The position numbers and the translations under genes were made by a program. A stretch of DNA of 64,000 bases from Streptomyces nymphaeiformis (lineage in GTDB: Bacteria > Actinomycetota > Actinomycetes > Streptomycetales > Streptomycetaceae). The notes under the pieces were generated by a model that worked only from the letters and a program-made list of their open reading frames with translations, was not told the origin of the DNA and ran no database searches. Below, piece after piece: positions 62,285 to 64,000 of the stretch (the stretch's first letter is position 1; each line of letters starts with the position of its first letter). Location of the stretch: NCBI RefSeq assembly GCF_014203895.1, contig NZ_JACHJY010000003.1, positions 124,001 through 188,000 of the forward strand, in the 5' to 3' direction.

Positions 62285-62608
62285 AGGGGCGGGTCCGGCC
62301 GACCACACGGGGGCGATGCGCCGTGAGCCCGGTGCCGACACACCGGGACGCGGCGCATCGGCTTGTCCGTACCGTCCCCGCCACGAGAACCGCTCCATTG
62401 GTCCATTCCCTCCATTGGTCCAGTCCGTTGACGCGTCCCAGGCCCGGGACCCGTCTCCGCGAAACTCCGCCACATGGCCTCCATTCCCGCCCTGACGTGG
62501 GAACTTCCTTTCGTGCGGGTGTGATTGACGCAGCGTCCGGGAGCCGATACCCCTGTACGGGTTCGGCCCCGCACGCCCCCGTGTCACCCCCTGCCTCTGG
62601 AGGCCGCC
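62285..62608. other. 324-base gap upstream of the secreted amidase
   Basis: It contains a 17-base tandem repeat (separate entry), a GGGAACTT at 62499-62506 resembling a SigE-type -35, and a possible vegetative pair TTGACG (62525-62530) with TACCCC (62548-62553) 17 bases apart. No gene or RNA is seen. Confidence 0.4.
62393..62426. repeat. 17-base tandem repeat
   Basis: CTCCATTGGTCCA plus four bases occurs twice in tandem (62393-62409 and 62410-62426), followed directly by TTGACG. It may be a binding site for a regulator of the amidase gene. Confidence 0.65.
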
Positions 62609-64000
62609 TTGCTCCGTTCCGCTGCGCGCAGACACCCTTCCCCGACTCGTGTACGGGGGGCGGCGGGCGCCCTGGCGTCCACCGCCCTGCTGCTTCCCCT
62701 GCTGTCCGCCGCCCCGCCCGCCGGCGCCGAGGTGCCCGAGGCGGGTGTCCTGCAGGGGCAGTTCGCCCGGGCCGCCGAGCGTCAGGGCGTGCCCGAGAGC
62801 GTGCTGCTCGCCGTCTCCTACCTGCAGTCGCGGTGGGACACCCACGGCGGGGCGCCGAGCGTGACCGGCGGCTACGGTCCGATGCACCTGACGGACGCGG
62901 TGACGGCGCTGACCGGGACCGTCCCGCACCACTCGGAGGGCGAGGAGGACGCCCGGGGCGACGACTTCCGCCCGGCCCGCGCCGGCGGGGACGTCCCGGC
63001 GCCCGCGGCCGAGGAGTTGCCCGAGCGGCTGCGGACCCTGGAGCGGGCGTCCTCGCTGTCCGGGATCCCGGCCGAGGAGCTGCGTACCGTACCGGCGGCG
63101 AACATCGAGGGCGGGGCGGCGCTGCTCGCCGCGGCGCAGCGCGAGGCCGGTCTTCCGGCGAGCGCGGACCCGGCCGACTGGTACGGGGCGGTGGCGCGGT
63201 TCTCCGGCGCGGACGACTCGGCGACGGCGACGACGTACGCGAACGACGTCTTCGACGTGATCCGGAGCGGTGAGACGCGGACGACGGACAGCGGGCAGGT
63301 GGTGACGCTCCCGGCCGCCCCGGCGGTCGCGCCCGCCACGGGCCAGGTGGCGGGCCTGGGGCTGCGCCGGCCGGCCGCCGGGCCCGTGGAGTGCCCGGCC
63401 TCGGTGGCCTGCGAGTGGATCCCCGCGCCGTACGAGGAGTTCGGCGACGGCGACTACGGCAACCACGACAAGGCGAACCGGCCCGTCTCCCAGTCGATCG
63501 ACTACATCGTGATCCACGACACCGAGGCCGACTGGAAGACCACCCTGAAGCTGGTGCAGGACCCGACGTACGTGTCCTGGCAGTACTCGCTGCGGTCCTC
63601 CGACGGGCACGTCGCCCAGCACGTGCCGCTGAAGGACGTGGCCTGGCACGCCGGGAACTGGTTCGTGAACGCCAAGTCGGTGGGTCTGGAGCACGAGGGC
63701 TTCCTGACCTCGCCGGACTCCTGGTACACGGAGGCGATGTACCGGTCGTCGGCGCGCCTGGTGCGGTACATCGCCGCGCGGTACGACATCCCGCTGGACC
63801 GGCAGCACGTCCTGGGCCACGACAACGTGCCGGGCACGGTGACGTCCTCGATCAAGGGCATGCACACGGACCCGGGGCCGTACTGGGACTGGGCGCACTA
63901 CTTCCAGCTGCTCGGCCGTCCGATCACCCCGAGCGCCGGTCCGCAGGCGGGCGTGGTGACGATCCGGCCCGACTACGAGTCCCACCAGCCGGTCTACACG
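62609..64000 (+). CDS. Secreted N-acetylmuramoyl-L-alanine amidase, partial
   Basis: The frame has no stop before the window ends; 464 codons are visible. TTG at 62609 is the likely start, with TGGAGG a few bases upstream, and gives a signal peptide ending near PPAGA (about residue 40). A helical region with a lysozyme-like look follows (SVLLAVSYLQSRWDTH). An Amidase_2 domain starts near residue 298: DYIVIHDTEADW holds the first zinc His, VAWHAGNWFVNAKSVGLEHEG follows in part (AWHAGNW, SVGLEHEG). It should cleave peptidoglycan outside the cell. The C terminus lies beyond the window. Confidence 0.88.
   Translation, partial: MLRSAARRHPSPTRVRGAAGALASTALLLPLLSAAPPAGAEVPEAGVLQGQFARAAERQGVPESVLLAVSYLQSRWDTHGGAPSVTGGYGPMHLTDAVTALTGTVPHHSEGEEDARGDDFRPARAGGDVPAPAAEELPERLRTLERASSLSGIPAEELRTVPAANIEGGAALLAAAQREAGLPASADPADWYGAVARFSGADDSATATTYANDVFDVIRSGETRTTDSGQVVTLPAAPAVAPATGQVAGLGLRRPAAGPVECPASVACEWIPAPYEEFGDGDYGNHDKANRPVSQSIDYIVIHDTEADWKTTLKLVQDPTYVSWQYSLRSSDGHVAQHVPLKDVAWHAGNWFVNAKSVGLEHEGFLTSPDSWYTEAMYRSSARLVRYIAARYDIPLDRQHVLGHDNVPGTVTSSIKGMHTDPGPYWDWAHYFQLLGRPITPSAGPQAGVVTIRPDYESHQPVYT

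Overview
The window is 64 kb of very high G+C DNA with tightly packed genes on both strands and almost exclusively G/C third codon positions. Ectoine biosynthesis, SigB-type sigma signalling, an NsdA-like developmental regulator, a secreted cholesterol oxidase and just one TTA codon found by eye all point to a Streptomyces chromosome. I saw no tRNA, rRNA, CRISPR array, phage or antibiotic cluster. About 65 protein genes can be supported.

Layout. 1-9.1 kb: small and housekeeping genes (dienelactone-hydrolase-like protein, beta-propeller lipoprotein, FMN reductase, type II NADH dehydrogenase-like protein, L,D-transpeptidase-like lipoprotein, PLP decarboxylase, GNAT protein, a reductase/AhpD pair). 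9.1-10.9 kb: Tat-exported cholesterol oxidase with a KstR-like box on its promoter. 10.9-14.4 kb: asparaginase and aspartase with a divergent Lrp/AsnC regulator, a route from asparagine to fumarate. 14.6-15.4 kb: secreted endonuclease. 15.7-22.0 kb: ectABCD joined to ehuBCDA, so that synthesis, hydroxylation and import of ectoines lie in one transcription unit. 22.0-23.5 kb: SigB-type sigma factor with an apparent autoregulated promoter, divergent from an anti-sigma-type ATPase. 23.5-30.7 kb: SulP and HPP membrane proteins, N-formylglutamate amidohydrolase-like protein, a flavoprotein, an iron-box-controlled membrane protein, and a two-gene vWA/surface-protein unit.

30.8-42.3 kb: MFS exporter with a MerR regulator, leuA coupled to an ABC ATPase, a GntR regulator behind a repeat-rich intergenic region, a two-subunit molybdenum hydroxylase, a methyltransferase, a decayed glutamine amidotransferase pseudogene, OsmC, RraA-like and DinB-like proteins. 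42.3-47.1 kb: a two-component system and an MMPL exporter bracketed by two remnants of the same IS5-like transposase, probably an acquired segment. 47.1-55.7 kb: carboxylesterase, cupin, SPW and DUF805 proteins, a GNAT-AAA+ fusion protein, PfkB kinase, YdeI-like protein, GNAT protein and a PLP lyase. 55.8-64 kb: a repeat-rich protein with a possible degenerate caspase-like core, a PAS/PP2C phosphatase, an NsdA-like regulator divergent from a phosphotransferase gene carrying a TTA codon, and the start of a secreted amidase that runs off the window.

No wholly new defence or biosynthetic system is evident. The most interesting points are regulatory (iron box, KstR-like box, SigB promoter, MerR operator, TTA codon), architectural (GNAT-AAA fusion, pseudo-caspase candidate, ect-ehu linkage) and evolutionary (IS-bracketed segment, amidotransferase remnant).
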